Positions 16,638-25,785 of a stretch of DNA of 64,000 nt are shown piece by piece; position 1 is the first letter of the stretch, and the number at the start of each line of letters is the position of its first letter. Origin of the DNA: Candidatus Opimibacter skivensis. Lineage in GTDB: Bacteria; Bacteroidota; Bacteroidia; Chitinophagales; Saprospiraceae. A program made the position numbers and the translations under genes. Location of the stretch: the NCBI GenBank assembly GCA_016722045.1, contig JADKGY010000001.1, positions 558,001 through 622,000 on the forward strand, read 5' to 3'. The notes beneath the pieces are model-generated. The model made no database searches and was not told the origin of the DNA. It worked only from the letters and a program-made list of their open reading frames with translations.

Positions 16638-17249
16638 ATGGATACGCCTATGAAATCTACTATCCTCTTTCCTGTGTTCATTTTTGCATTAATCCAAATC
16701 GCCTGTCACACACAACGACAGGTACTGCTAGATTATGATACCGCCATCAATGCCTGTCTTCCGGATACAGTCAATAGAGGTGGAAGTATCTCCTATTTTT
16801 ATTGGAGTGCCGATTGCCTGATCGGTGCACAATTACCTGAATTTACGGCAACTACCATGGAAGGGAAAAAAGTAGATAAGAATTATTTCAAAGGAAAGGT
16901 TTCAGTCATCAACTTCTGGTTCAAAGGCTGCATGCCTTGTCAGATGGAGATGCCGGCATTTAACAACCTTATGGAAAAGTATAAATCAAAAGCGGTCAAT
17001 TTTTTAGCCATTGGAAGAAATACTCCGGATGTCATCACTGATTTTCTTGTGGAGCATCCTTTTCATTTTGATCATATTGCTGACGGAGATCCGATCATTG
17101 GAGGTGCTTTTCATACGAAGTGGGGTTATCCGGTTACACTCGTGGTGGATAAGCATCTGAAGATTATAAAAACAAATCGGGCCATGAATGAACTGACTAT
17201 GGAGTCGGATTTAGTGCCTGTAATTGATAAGGCTTTGAAGGAAAAATAA
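16638..17249 (+). CDS. TlpA-like thiol-disulfide oxidoreductase lipoprotein (CMPC)
   Basis: The protein has 203 residues, or 199 if translation starts at ATG 16650 (MKSTILFPVF). The leader ends at lipobox IQIAC. The fold is as in the other paralogues: ADCLIGAQLPEFTATTMEGK, VSVINFWFKGCMPCQMEMPAFNN (C-M-P-C) and WGYPVTLVVDKHLKII. It ends the run of TlpA-like genes; the next gene starts 14 nt later and may belong to the same transcript. Confidence 0.85.
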   Translation: MDTPMKSTILFPVFIFALIQIACHTQRQVLLDYDTAINACLPDTVNRGGSISYFYWSADCLIGAQLPEFTATTMEGKKVDKNYFKGKVSVINFWFKGCMPCQMEMPAFNNLMEKYKSKAVNFLAIGRNTPDVITDFLVEHPFHFDHIADGDPIIGGAFHTKWGYPVTLVVDKHLKIIKTNRAMNELTMESDLVPVIDKALKEK

Positions 17250-17263
17250 AATTTTAAGTGAAA

Positions 17264-17731
17264 ATGATCTTGCGGTTATCATTTTTTATCCTGATTCAAT
17301 TTTATACGCTTCAGGTATTCACACAAAAACTGAACTACCATATTGTAAGGTCAGCCATTCTCTTTTACCCAAAGAATGATGAAGACACAATCAGCATTCA
17401 GAATAACATACGGAATCTGGAGGCCCTCGATACGAATCAGATCCAAAAAAAATATCTGAAAGATTATTATTCAGATTTGGGACGATTTTATTGGTTCCTG
17501 GCTCATGGTAAAAATAAAATCCTCTACCAGCAAAAAGCTTTTGCAGCATACAGTAAAACGCTTTTCCATAAGTCTCATGATCACCGCGCGTTATGGTTTT
17601 TTGCTTTGTATTATGCTTATCATGATGATTGTGAAAAAGCTAAAATCTTTATGACTTCGTATAAGAAACACAGTGACAAGAAGAAATGGAATACCGAATG
17701 CATAGCTTTTGCGGAAGCACAATGTCAGTAA
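17264..17731 (+). CDS. Small secreted protein with a TPR-like helical body, unrecognised
   Basis: The protein is about 155 residues. The signal peptide (LRLSFFILIQFYTLQVFTQ) is likely cleaved after TQ. The mature part is helical: repeated aromatic/alanine patterns such as LGRFYWFLAHGKNKILYQQKAFAAYSKTLFHKS and ALWFFALYYAYHDDCEKAKIFMTSYKKH (partly quoted) look like one or two tetratricopeptide-type hairpins. Four Cys are scattered rather than in CxxC. It follows the TlpA series by 14 nt. I chose ATG 17264; a GTG at 17258 is also possible. No function can be assigned. Confidence 0.6.
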   Translation: MILRLSFFILIQFYTLQVFTQKLNYHIVRSAILFYPKNDEDTISIQNNIRNLEALDTNQIQKKYLKDYYSDLGRFYWFLAHGKNKILYQQKAFAAYSKTLFHKSHDHRALWFFALYYAYHDDCEKAKIFMTSYKKHSDKKKWNTECIAFAEAQCQ

Positions 17732-17804
17732 TCTTCAAAATTCATAAACCTATAAACTTATAAACCCATAAGCACCTTCAACAACATTTCATTATCCTTG
17801 CAAT

Positions 17805-19280
17805 ATGAAAATGAAATTCATCTTCGCCGCATTTATACTTCTTTTACAGGATACATCGTACAGCCAGCCTTCCTATTCGCCCACCGGAAGAAACCGCATG
17901 GCTGCTGAATGGGAACCCGCCCTGGGTACCATCATCACATGGCCATTGAGCATCCCCTATAAGTTAGTGATTGAACTGGCCACAGATGGCAAGCTATATA
18001 TCATGGTCCCTGACGACAAAACACAAAAAGAGGCTGTGACCTGGCTAAGTAAATGGCACCTCGATCCGAAACATATAAAATTTATTCGCGCACCACAGGG
18101 CATCGATGCATTCTGGGTTAGGGACTGGGGGCCTCATGCCGTTTTTACTGAAGATGGAACGATGAAACTGGCTGATGGAATCTATAAATATGCCACACCC
18201 GTATCGGGAATTAAATGTGATGATCCTTTGCATTTTATATACACTACTCCTGACAATAAAGTCCTGCAGACAGATATCGAAGATAAAGCGCCCCAGTTTA
18301 TTGGTCTCTCCATGGATATGGATATGGTTGAACTTCCATTTGCATTCACCGGAGGAAATGTGATCACAGATGGACTCGGCAATGCCTTTTCAACGTGTAT
18401 CATTAAAAATGAAAATCTATATGGTGGCGAATCGGAAGAAAAATTTCTTGCCGATGCCAAATCCATGTTAGGCATTGATCGATACAATTTGATTTCAAAT
18501 TTTGAACCTGATGGAATCCAGCATATTGATTGCTTTATGAAGATGCTGGATGATGAAAGACTGCTTGTGATGCGACCTCCCATAGGACATCCATTATACA
18601 CTGTTTATGAAAATATCGTCAACAATGAATTGGCAAAATTGAAAAATGCGTATGGTCGTCCTTACAAGATTTTAAGACTGGATACAGATGTTTATTATGA
18701 AAATAAACTTGCCGCATATTCCAATTCACTGATTCTGAATAAGACAATTTATGTTCCGCTGTTTGGCATAAAACAGGATTCAGTGGCTTTATCTGAATGG
18801 CGAGCTGCGATGCCGGGCTATAAAGTGAAAGGTTTCGACTTTCAGATCAACAAAGAACCAACAATTTCAGATGAAGCCAGACATCATTATGGCAATAGGG
18901 GTTGGAATGACGGGGACGCACTTCATTGCCGCACGCGCGCGATGTGGGATCCACAGATGTTATACATGAGTGTGGATAATATTCCGGAAAGTGTAACACC
19001 TGCTAAAGATTATTCTGTCAATGCTATCATCAAAGCATATAGTAAAATGCCATTGATCCCTGAAAGTCTAAAGCTCTCGTGGAGGGTAAAAGGCACAACG
19101 GAATGGAATGAAATTTTACTTGCTCAGACTACTACACCAGATCTATACAAAGGTTCAATACCCGCTGCAAAATCAGGGACAACGATTGAATATTTTGTAG
19201 CCGCAAAAGATAAATCCGACAGAAGCGAAACGATGCCAAGGACGGCACCTGATGGGTTGTACTCCTTTAATGTTCAATAA
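17805..19280 (+). CDS. Secreted agmatine/peptidylarginine deiminase family enzyme (PAD_porph)
   Basis: This 491-residue protein has a signal peptide (FIFAAFILLLQDTSYSQ). The guanidino-modifying core shows WVRDWGP (104-110, Asp107), FTGGNVITDG (181-190), the H240-I-D242 pair, N307 in AYSNSLI and the nucleophile C375 in DALHCRTRAMW. These match the Asp-His-Asp-Asn-Cys set of Porphyromonas peptidylarginine deiminase (PPAD) and agmatine deiminases, which convert a guanidine to an ureido group. After the core, ~95 residues form an Ig-like domain, as in PPAD. No T9SS sorting domain follows, so the product may stay in the periplasm or leave by another route. Export favours a peptide or extracellular arginine substrate over cytoplasmic agmatine; this is inference. 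Confidence 0.8.
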   Translation: MKMKFIFAAFILLLQDTSYSQPSYSPTGRNRMAAEWEPALGTIITWPLSIPYKLVIELATDGKLYIMVPDDKTQKEAVTWLSKWHLDPKHIKFIRAPQGIDAFWVRDWGPHAVFTEDGTMKLADGIYKYATPVSGIKCDDPLHFIYTTPDNKVLQTDIEDKAPQFIGLSMDMDMVELPFAFTGGNVITDGLGNAFSTCIIKNENLYGGESEEKFLADAKSMLGIDRYNLISNFEPDGIQHIDCFMKMLDDERLLVMRPPIGHPLYTVYENIVNNELAKLKNAYGRPYKILRLDTDVYYENKLAAYSNSLILNKTIYVPLFGIKQDSVALSEWRAAMPGYKVKGFDFQINKEPTISDEARHHYGNRGWNDGDALHCRTRAMWDPQMLYMSVDNIPESVTPAKDYSVNAIIKAYSKMPLIPESLKLSWRVKGTTEWNEILLAQTTTPDLYKGSIPAAKSGTTIEYFVAAKDKSDRSETMPRTAPDGLYSFNVQ

Positions 19281-19291
19281 TCAACTGTACC

Positions 19292-19315
19292 AGAGACGCG
19301 ATAAATCGCGTCTCT
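19292..19315. repeat. Perfect 24-bp palindrome (AGAGACGCGAT arms)
   Basis: AGAGACGCGAT (19292-19302) and its complement (19305-19315) flank AA. It lies 12 nt after the stop of the deiminase gene. There is no T tract, so it is more likely a REP-like element than a classic terminator. Confidence 0.75.
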
Positions 19316-19352
19316 ACGACCAATTATTATTTTCAAACAAAACATTTACTTT

Positions 19353-20777
19353 ATGGATATGCAAAAAATTAAATTTATATCCCTGCTTCTTTCACATTTA
19401 ATGTGTGTTGAATTCCTATCCGGGCAACAAGTGTATAAGGTGAATGACTATGGGAAACCGGGCGACATTTATTTATACAATCGGATTCCTTCCACACAGA
19501 ATGCACAAATTTTGGAAAATGGTGCTGATGTTACATGGGATTTAAGTACGAATGCAAATCTCAATACGCATATTTCTCAAATTGTGACGCCTAGTGAAGG
19601 TATCGACCAGGTTACTTTTCTTGGCGTTTGTACATTAGGTGGCAATACAATATTTGATTGTTTAAATGTCTGGAGTAATACAGAACAGGCACTCTTGGTT
19701 CCTGATACTTTATCTCTATTTGCATTTACATTGACAAAACTTCAACGCTATCAAAATAAAACTACAAATAAATTACTTGAAAATTTCTTTGGCTTCACCA
19801 CTGATCTCGGCGGTACAGAAATGAAAGCGGCCATCGTCTATCAGACACCTGATACAATTCTAAATTTCCCTGTAGCCTATGGTGACAACTGGACTTCTCA
19901 TATTAAATGGGGAATTGACCTGACCGCAACCGGTCAAAATATACAGTATAAGTCGACACAAAGTCGCACAACAAATATTGATAGTTGGGGGACATTAATC
20001 ACCCCGTATGATACTTTTCCAGATGTCATCAGGTTACGTTCTGAAATCCTGAGAGAGGACACGCTTTACACAGATTCAGTTGCATTGCCATTTACATTAA
20101 CCCAGGTGGAGTACATGTGGTTTGATACAAATTATACATTACCTGTCATGACAGCCAATGGTATTGCTACAGATAGTACAGATATCCTGAGTGCAGTTCA
20201 ATACATCTACGAAGCGACGTGCGCGACTCCAACTTGGACAGTTGATTCTGACCATGATGTCTACTATATCGATTCGTCCGGTAACGTAACTGTCAATTTT
20301 GTATTTTCTAATCCAAATGCGAATGAATATACCTGGGACTTTGGTGATAACAGTACAGGTACTTCCACAGGAAATATTTCCCATACTTATTTTGCCGGCG
20401 GAGATTATTCAATAGCTGTTACCGGATGCATGACTAATTGTTTGCCACTGAATAGCTGTACGTCTAAAATTATTGATTTTCAGATTATAGATACAATTAC
20501 ATCAGTTCAGGTCATTCCGGGTAATCAGCTTGGAATAAAATTGTTTCCAAATCCGGCTAAAGAATCCATCATGATTGATATTCCTCACGAGTTAGGAATT
20601 CAATATTATGAGATCCTTGATATGTCAGGGCGAAAAGTGAATCATGGCACACTCGATGCCGGCGTCACAACAATCGACACGGATCAAATAGCAAATGGGG
20701 TATATACGCTCAGATTGTGGCGGAAAGGTGGAATACAGGCTCGAATGGCTGTCATGAGGGTGGCGATCATCAAGTGA
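19353..20777 (+). CDS. T9SS-secreted protein with a PKD domain
   Basis: This 474-residue protein has a signal peptide (FISLLLSHLMCVEFLSGQ). Residues ~25-300 form an unrecognised beta-rich region. Around ~310-375 lies a PKD domain with the hallmark YTWDFGDNSTG...HTYFAGGDYSIAVTG. A short linker leads to a T9SS type A sorting domain: LGIKLFPNPAKESIMID, YYEILDMSGRKV and IANGVYTLRLW. It would be exported and anchored on the surface or released. Binding or adhesion is the usual role of PKD domains, but no catalytic motif is seen. Confidence 0.85.
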   Translation: MDMQKIKFISLLLSHLMCVEFLSGQQVYKVNDYGKPGDIYLYNRIPSTQNAQILENGADVTWDLSTNANLNTHISQIVTPSEGIDQVTFLGVCTLGGNTIFDCLNVWSNTEQALLVPDTLSLFAFTLTKLQRYQNKTTNKLLENFFGFTTDLGGTEMKAAIVYQTPDTILNFPVAYGDNWTSHIKWGIDLTATGQNIQYKSTQSRTTNIDSWGTLITPYDTFPDVIRLRSEILREDTLYTDSVALPFTLTQVEYMWFDTNYTLPVMTANGIATDSTDILSAVQYIYEATCATPTWTVDSDHDVYYIDSSGNVTVNFVFSNPNANEYTWDFGDNSTGTSTGNISHTYFAGGDYSIAVTGCMTNCLPLNSCTSKIIDFQIIDTITSVQVIPGNQLGIKLFPNPAKESIMIDIPHELGIQYYEILDMSGRKVNHGTLDAGVTTIDTDQIANGVYTLRLWRKGGIQARMAVMRVAIIK

Positions 20778-20874
20778 TTCTTTTAATCTCTTTCTTCAAC
20801 CTTTTTTCTCGTCCATTGTTTCCCCCTTCAAATCACAATTATTTTTTATTTACAAAAACTAATTCCCCTTACCT

Positions 20875-21468
20875 ATGTCGAACAAAACGAAATGGAACAT
20901 CGATCCCATACACTCCGAAATTGGATTCAAGGTCAGACACCTGATGATCACCAATGTGAAGGGCTTTTTTAAAGAATATGAAGCCAGTATTGTTACTACC
21001 GGAGATGACTTTATGACCTCAGAAGTAGATTTCTGGATGAATTCTGCCTCTATTGATACAGGTAGTCCTGACCGGGACAAGCATATCAAAAGCCCTGATT
21101 TCCTTGATGTGGAGCACTTCAAACAAATCAATTTCCTTGGCAACACATATGAGCAGGTTGACAATGATGGCAGCTATGAATTGTATGGAGATCTTACCAT
21201 CAAAGGAATCACAAAACGAATCAAGCTAGATGTAGAATTTGGTGGTGTGATGCGCGATCCATGGGGAACTGTGAAAGCGGGTATCACCATCAATGGAAAA
21301 ATAAATCGAAAAGACTGGAACCTCAACTGGAATGCTGCTCTTGAGACAGGAGGTGTGCTGGTCAGTGATGAAGTAGCGATCAGTTGCGATATCCAATTAG
21401 TAAAATCTCCAGAAGAGGTAGTGACTGCGGATGAAGTAGTGGTGATACCGGAACTGCGTAAAGTGTAA
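20875..21468 (+). CDS. YceI-family protein
   Basis: This 197-residue protein has a YceI-like lipocalin fold that binds polyisoprenoid lipids. Visible: WNIDPIHSEIGFKVRHLMITNVKG at the start, VDFWMNSASIDTGSPDRDKHIKSPDFLD in the middle, LTIKGITKRIKLDVEF, and IKINRKDWNLNWN-like end (INGKINRKDWNLNW). The motifs DxxHS..F.V.H and HL.SPDF/L are family marks. There is no signal peptide, so this copy should be cytoplasmic, unlike E. coli YceI. A ~15-residue acidic tail (VVTADEVVVIPELRKV) follows the domain. A large hairpin lies 47 nt after the stop. Confidence 0.88.
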   Translation: MSNKTKWNIDPIHSEIGFKVRHLMITNVKGFFKEYEASIVTTGDDFMTSEVDFWMNSASIDTGSPDRDKHIKSPDFLDVEHFKQINFLGNTYEQVDNDGSYELYGDLTIKGITKRIKLDVEFGGVMRDPWGTVKAGITINGKINRKDWNLNWNAALETGGVLVSDEVAISCDIQLVKSPEEVVTADEVVVIPELRKV

Positions 21469-21514
21469 ACAACACCTCGGCGTATAATAATTCCTGACTC
21501 AGTAAATCATCTAG

Positions 21515-21577
21515 AAATAAAAAGAAGAAAAGTTGTCCGTAGTTTGAAACTACGGACAACTTTTCTTCTTTTTATTT
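21515..21577. terminator. Perfect inverted repeat with 31-bp arms (likely bidirectional terminator)
   Basis: Left arm 21515-21545 and right arm 21547-21577 are exact complements around one G. Each arm runs from an A-rich outer part through GTTGTCCGTAGTTT. The outer A/T runs mean transcripts from either strand would end in a hairpin plus U tract. It lies between the YceI gene (+) and DUF4331 gene (-). Confidence 0.85.
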
Positions 21578-21737
21578 GTGATCAATTAACTAATCCGATC
21601 CGTTCGCCCAGATCCATCAAAGTCACTTCTAAGATATTATCAAGTCTACCGGAGTAGTTGCTAGCACTTGAATAAATATAATCGACCTATAATGTCTCGA
21701 AATGGCAATAATGTGACCACAAAATGAATACTTTAAC

Positions 21738-21794
21738 ATATTAAAAAGAATGTTATCCTTAGTTTCAAACTAAGGATAACATTCTTTTTAATAT
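21738..21794. terminator. Perfect inverted repeat with 28-bp arms (likely bidirectional terminator)
   Basis: Left arm 21738-21765 and right arm 21767-21794 are exact complements around one C. The core GTTATCCTTAGTTT closely resembles the core of the element at 21515-21577 (GTTGTCCGTAGTTT), with matching changes in both arms. Confidence 0.85.
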
Positions 21795-21811
21795 ATGCTT
21801 AAGGCCTTTGG

Positions 21812-21848
21812 AAAATAAAAAAGGGCACACGTTCTCCTTCGTATGCCC
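21812..21848 (-). terminator. Intrinsic terminator for the DUF4331 genes
   Basis: On the minus strand GGGCATACG pairs with CGTGTGCCC (9 bp, one G-T; positions 21848-21840 and 21831-21823) around an 8-nt loop, then TTTTTTATTTT. It is 83 nt after the stop of the 21931-23979 gene. Confidence 0.85.
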
Positions 21849-21930
21849 ATTCACATTCAAAACAAACTCAAGCACGATATTTGTCTGAACTTCAACTTAG
21901 GGTTTATGTGGGGTATGGAGAATTCAATTC

Positions 21931-23979
21931 TTAATTTGATTTATTCAGCTTAAGTGTAAACACACCCGTGTTGCCAAGTTTAATGGCCGCGAAATATTGT
22001 CCTGAAGGATATTTATTTGCATTCCATGTCACTTCATAATCGCCTTCTACCTGTGATTCACTTACGATCGTTTCTACTCGTTGTCCTTTTTGATCATAGA
22101 TTGTCACATCTACTTTTCCGGATGATCTCAGATGGTATTTGATCAATGTCGATTCCATGAAAGGATTAGGTTGGCTCACTGCAAAGACATCAGGTGAACT
22201 CAAACCGATAACTGCCGTCGTAGATGGAGACAAAATAGCAGGTTGTGTATAATCCTTTGGTTCTCCTGAACAGAAGCTTGTACCTGAGTGAGGGGCAGCT
22301 ACATAAGGGAACTGGATCTGATAAGGGACATCATTCTCGCCGATCTGAGTATCATATGATAACACACCCAGAAGTTGAGGCGTAACCGGTGAATTACCTG
22401 GAACATAATCATCATACCAAAGACCTATCGCAGCAAGAACAACACCTCCTACAGCCTGCAATTCAATACGTGTCACATCATCTTCAAGACGACGACCGTT
22501 AGGAAAGCCATCCATATTCGGTATGAATTGTAAATCTGTTGTTGCTGCAAAATTCGGATCTGTCAAACCTAAAACTGCAGCCCATACAAGACCCAGTGAA
22601 CTGAAATTAGGATCATCACGTGGAGTCGCTGGTACGGCCATATTCAATCTCAACATGTCACCTCCGTTTGGAAGGAAGTTATTGATGAATGGCTTACCGG
22701 CTGCCAATGGATTTCCATTTTTACCAGTGGCTAATTGATAAGGAATGACATTAGGAACACCTGTATGAAAAATAGGCCATAAGTCAACCGATCTTGGCGA
22801 ACCAGGAGCAGGCAATAAAAGAGTTCCGAAAACAGCATCATCCAATGCAGTACCTGCAACAGCAGGAGAGCCTTTCAAATCATATAAACCATCTTTTCCA
22901 TTTCTAAAATCAAAAGCACCTAATGAATTACTTTGTATACGCAATGAAGCAAATGCTGGTACAGCACCACCAAACTGGCTGTCATCCATATACAATGCGA
23001 GTTCCGGATTGTAAAAGAAATTTCCAAAATCATTAAGGTTCGCCAAATCTTGATATGGAGTAAGCGCATTCCAAAGATCTTTGTAACCGATAGGAATAAC
23101 CGCTTCGTTTGTTAAAGGCATACCAAGTCTTGAAACCTGTACCCAATCACCGCTATAAGATTCACTACCGGCAACATTGAGAGTTCTGATCGTTTGACGT
23201 AAAGCTGAAGCCCATACACCGATTACAAAATCAGGATCGAGTATGCTTGTCGCCTGAAGCTCTGATTTACCATTCTTCTGTAATTGACTGATCGGAATTT
23301 TTATAGCAATTGTGGAAACGTTCAGACAAGCTACACCATCATATGAATTACCATCCTGTCGGGGCATATCGCCGAGATCAAATACACCACCCAGATCAAC
23401 AAAGAATGGATCATCAGTAGGTCCACAAAAAACTTTTTCGCCGTCAGCAGTTGATGTGATTGCATTAGTCATCAGTTGAGCATAAGTTGTATTGAGTCCT
23501 GCTCCACCTTCGATAGAACGCGGACCGATATTATTAGGAGGTACGATTCCATCTGTAATTACAGTTTCAAATGTTGCACCACCATCTTTGCTTTTCTCAA
23601 GTGTATAGGTTGTCTTATGATTTTGCGCGCCTAGACGAATATAGAAGAATGTAGTAGGATCTTCATTTACTTTATGAAATGTGAATCTGTAAATGATATC
23701 ATCACCAGGTGTGGCGATATTATTGTCAATGTGAATTTCGTACCTGATATTTTCACCAAATCCATAATAATTCGGCCCACCGTGAGGCAATTGCATCGGC
23801 ACATAAGATGCAATGATGGTCACAGTACCAGGATCATCAGGACTTACAAAAGCGTAGAGGTCAGTATTGTCGGCCAATGGATCATTGGAGATCAGTGGAG
23901 CCTCGCGATGACTTGATGCCATGATATTCTGCATCAAACCAAGGAAAAGAAGTATAAGAAAAAAGTATTTATTTTTCAT
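21931..23979 (-). CDS. DUF4331 domain protein with T9SS sorting domain
   Basis: This 682-residue protein has a signal peptide (FFLILLFLGLMQNIMA) followed by SSHREAPLISNDPLADNTDLYAF, the DUF4331 opening motif with conserved His/Asp. The body (~25-590) is the DUF4331 domain with repeated blocks such as DDPFFVDLGGVFDLGDMPRQ, SRLGMPLTNEAVIPIGYKD and LPNGGDMLRLNMAVPATPRDDPNF. The last ~75 residues are a T9SS type A domain (VSQPNPFMESTLIKYHL..., GDYEVTWNANKYPSGQYFAAIKLG). Function of DUF4331 is unknown; export is clear. It is 39 nt downstream of a paralogue (24019-25785). Confidence 0.9.
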   Translation of the reverse strand: MKNKYFFLILLFLGLMQNIMASSHREAPLISNDPLADNTDLYAFVSPDDPGTVTIIASYVPMQLPHGGPNYYGFGENIRYEIHIDNNIATPGDDIIYRFTFHKVNEDPTTFFYIRLGAQNHKTTYTLEKSKDGGATFETVITDGIVPPNNIGPRSIEGGAGLNTTYAQLMTNAITSTADGEKVFCGPTDDPFFVDLGGVFDLGDMPRQDGNSYDGVACLNVSTIAIKIPISQLQKNGKSELQATSILDPDFVIGVWASALRQTIRTLNVAGSESYSGDWVQVSRLGMPLTNEAVIPIGYKDLWNALTPYQDLANLNDFGNFFYNPELALYMDDSQFGGAVPAFASLRIQSNSLGAFDFRNGKDGLYDLKGSPAVAGTALDDAVFGTLLLPAPGSPRSVDLWPIFHTGVPNVIPYQLATGKNGNPLAAGKPFINNFLPNGGDMLRLNMAVPATPRDDPNFSSLGLVWAAVLGLTDPNFAATTDLQFIPNMDGFPNGRRLEDDVTRIELQAVGGVVLAAIGLWYDDYVPGNSPVTPQLLGVLSYDTQIGENDVPYQIQFPYVAAPHSGTSFCSGEPKDYTQPAILSPSTTAVIGLSSPDVFAVSQPNPFMESTLIKYHLRSSGKVDVTIYDQKGQRVETIVSESQVEGDYEVTWNANKYPSGQYFAAIKLGNTGVFTLKLNKSN

Positions 23980-24018
23980 GATTGTTGTTTCAATAGTTGT
24001 TAGATAGAATGATTTAGA

Positions 24019-25785
24019 TTATTCAGTTGGTGCATGTGTCTCCGTACCTCTCCATGGCTCAGCCAGGTAAGGAAATGTGGAAGTAAATGCAGCATCATTG
24101 GCTTCAACACCGGTTGAATATTGGAGCACATTGACAAGAAGATTTGTCACAGGGGAAGCAGAACTTCCGGGTGCATAATCATCATACCATAATCCGATAG
24201 CTGCTAAAACTACACCACCTACAGCCTGTAATTCTATTCTCGTCACATCATCTTCAAGACGACGACCATTTGGAAATCCATCCATGTTAGGGATAAACTG
24301 CACATTAGTAGTGCCTGCATAAGTAGGATCTGTTAAACCAAGTACTGCTGCATAAACTAATCCTAGACTATTAAAATTGGGATCATTTCTGGGAGTCGCA
24401 GGGACAGCCATATTTAATCGCAACATATCGCCTCCGTTTGGAAGGAAATTATTTATAAATGGTTTACCTGCTGCTAAAGGATTTCCATTTTTACCTGAAG
24501 CTAATTGATATGGAATCAAATTAGGAACACCGGTATGGAATATTGGCCATAGGTCAACTGAGCGTGGTGAACCTGCTGCAGGAAGTAATAATGTGCCGAA
24601 GACGGCATCATCAAGAGCAGAGCCAGCCAATGCCGGATTGCCTTTCAAACCAAATAATCCATCATGACCATTTCTAAAATCATAAGAACCCAATGAAGCA
24701 GATTGTATACGAAGACCACGGAACGCAGGTACTGCACCGCCGAATTGACTGTCATCCATGTACAATGCTAATTCTGGATTGTAAAAGAAGTTGCCATAGG
24801 TATCGAGGTTAGCAAGATCCTGGTAAGGTGTTTGAAAATTCCACTGATCCTTATAACCGATTGGAATCACGGCCTCATTAGTCAATGGCATACCAAGCCT
24901 TGAAACCTGTATCCAGGCTCCGCTATCATCAGGATCATTACCATTTGTTTGCAAAGTGCGAATCGCTTTACGACTTGCAGATGCCCATACACCGATGACA
25001 AAATCTCCGTCGAGAATACTAGTAGCCTGGCTTACATCTTTTCCATCTTTCTGAAGAAGACTGATCGGGATCTGTAAAGCAATGGTATGTACATTATATT
25101 TTGCAACGCCATCTCTGACTCGTCCGCTTTGACGTGGTGCATCTCCGAGATCAAATATACCCCCGAGGTCTACCCAAAATGGATCATCCACAGGACCACA
25201 AAAAACAGATTCACCTTGTGGGGTATTTTCAATGGCAGAGGTCATCAATGAACGATAATCGGGCGCACCAAGACCGGCACCACCTTCAATCGAGCGAGGT
25301 CCGATATTGTTAGGAGGTACGACACCATTTGTGATGACCACATCAAAACTGACGCCGCCATCTGTGCTTCGCTCCATTGTATAAGTGGTCTTAAGATTTT
25401 GAGCACCTAACCGGATGTTGAAAAAAGTAGTCGGATCTTCATTGACACGGTCAAACGTAAACCGGTAGATGATGTCATCACCTGGGGTGGTCACATCATT
25501 GTCAATATGAATCTCATATCGGATATTCTGTCCAAAAGAAAAATAATTAGGGCCCCCATAAGGAAGCTCAGCCGGAATGTAATTGGCTATGATCGTGATC
25601 ATATCCGGATTGTCAGGACTCCTGAAGGCATAGAGATCGGTATTGTCTGCCAGTGGATCATTGGAGATCAATGGCGCTTCCCTGTGGCTGGAGGCTGAAA
25701 GGGAAAAAGCCAGAAAAAGCAGTATACCACTCAGTAAGCTGGCCTTTCGGCTGATCAAATGAAGGTAAAAGTTTGTACTCATCAT
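24019..25785 (-). CDS. DUF4331 domain protein, paralogue without sorting domain
   Basis: This 588-residue protein has a signal peptide (ASLLSGILLFLAFSLSAS), then SSHREAPLISNDPLADNTDLYAF as in the paralogue downstream. Most blocks are near identical between the two (for example NIGPRSIEGGAG, GVPNLIPYQLASGKNGNPLAAGKPFINN, DGFPNGRRLEDDVTRIELQAVGG), so this is a recent tandem duplication. It ends at EPWRGTETHAPTE and lacks the T9SS C-terminal domain that its neighbour carries. One copy should therefore be surface-exported and this one left in the periplasm, or it lost its signal. Start could be either of two adjacent ATG codons. Confidence 0.88.
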   Translation of the reverse strand: MMSTNFYLHLISRKASLLSGILLFLAFSLSASSHREAPLISNDPLADNTDLYAFRSPDNPDMITIIANYIPAELPYGGPNYFSFGQNIRYEIHIDNDVTTPGDDIIYRFTFDRVNEDPTTFFNIRLGAQNLKTTYTMERSTDGGVSFDVVITNGVVPPNNIGPRSIEGGAGLGAPDYRSLMTSAIENTPQGESVFCGPVDDPFWVDLGGIFDLGDAPRQSGRVRDGVAKYNVHTIALQIPISLLQKDGKDVSQATSILDGDFVIGVWASASRKAIRTLQTNGNDPDDSGAWIQVSRLGMPLTNEAVIPIGYKDQWNFQTPYQDLANLDTYGNFFYNPELALYMDDSQFGGAVPAFRGLRIQSASLGSYDFRNGHDGLFGLKGNPALAGSALDDAVFGTLLLPAAGSPRSVDLWPIFHTGVPNLIPYQLASGKNGNPLAAGKPFINNFLPNGGDMLRLNMAVPATPRNDPNFNSLGLVYAAVLGLTDPTYAGTTNVQFIPNMDGFPNGRRLEDDVTRIELQAVGGVVLAAIGLWYDDYAPGSSASPVTNLLVNVLQYSTGVEANDAAFTSTFPYLAEPWRGTETHAPTE

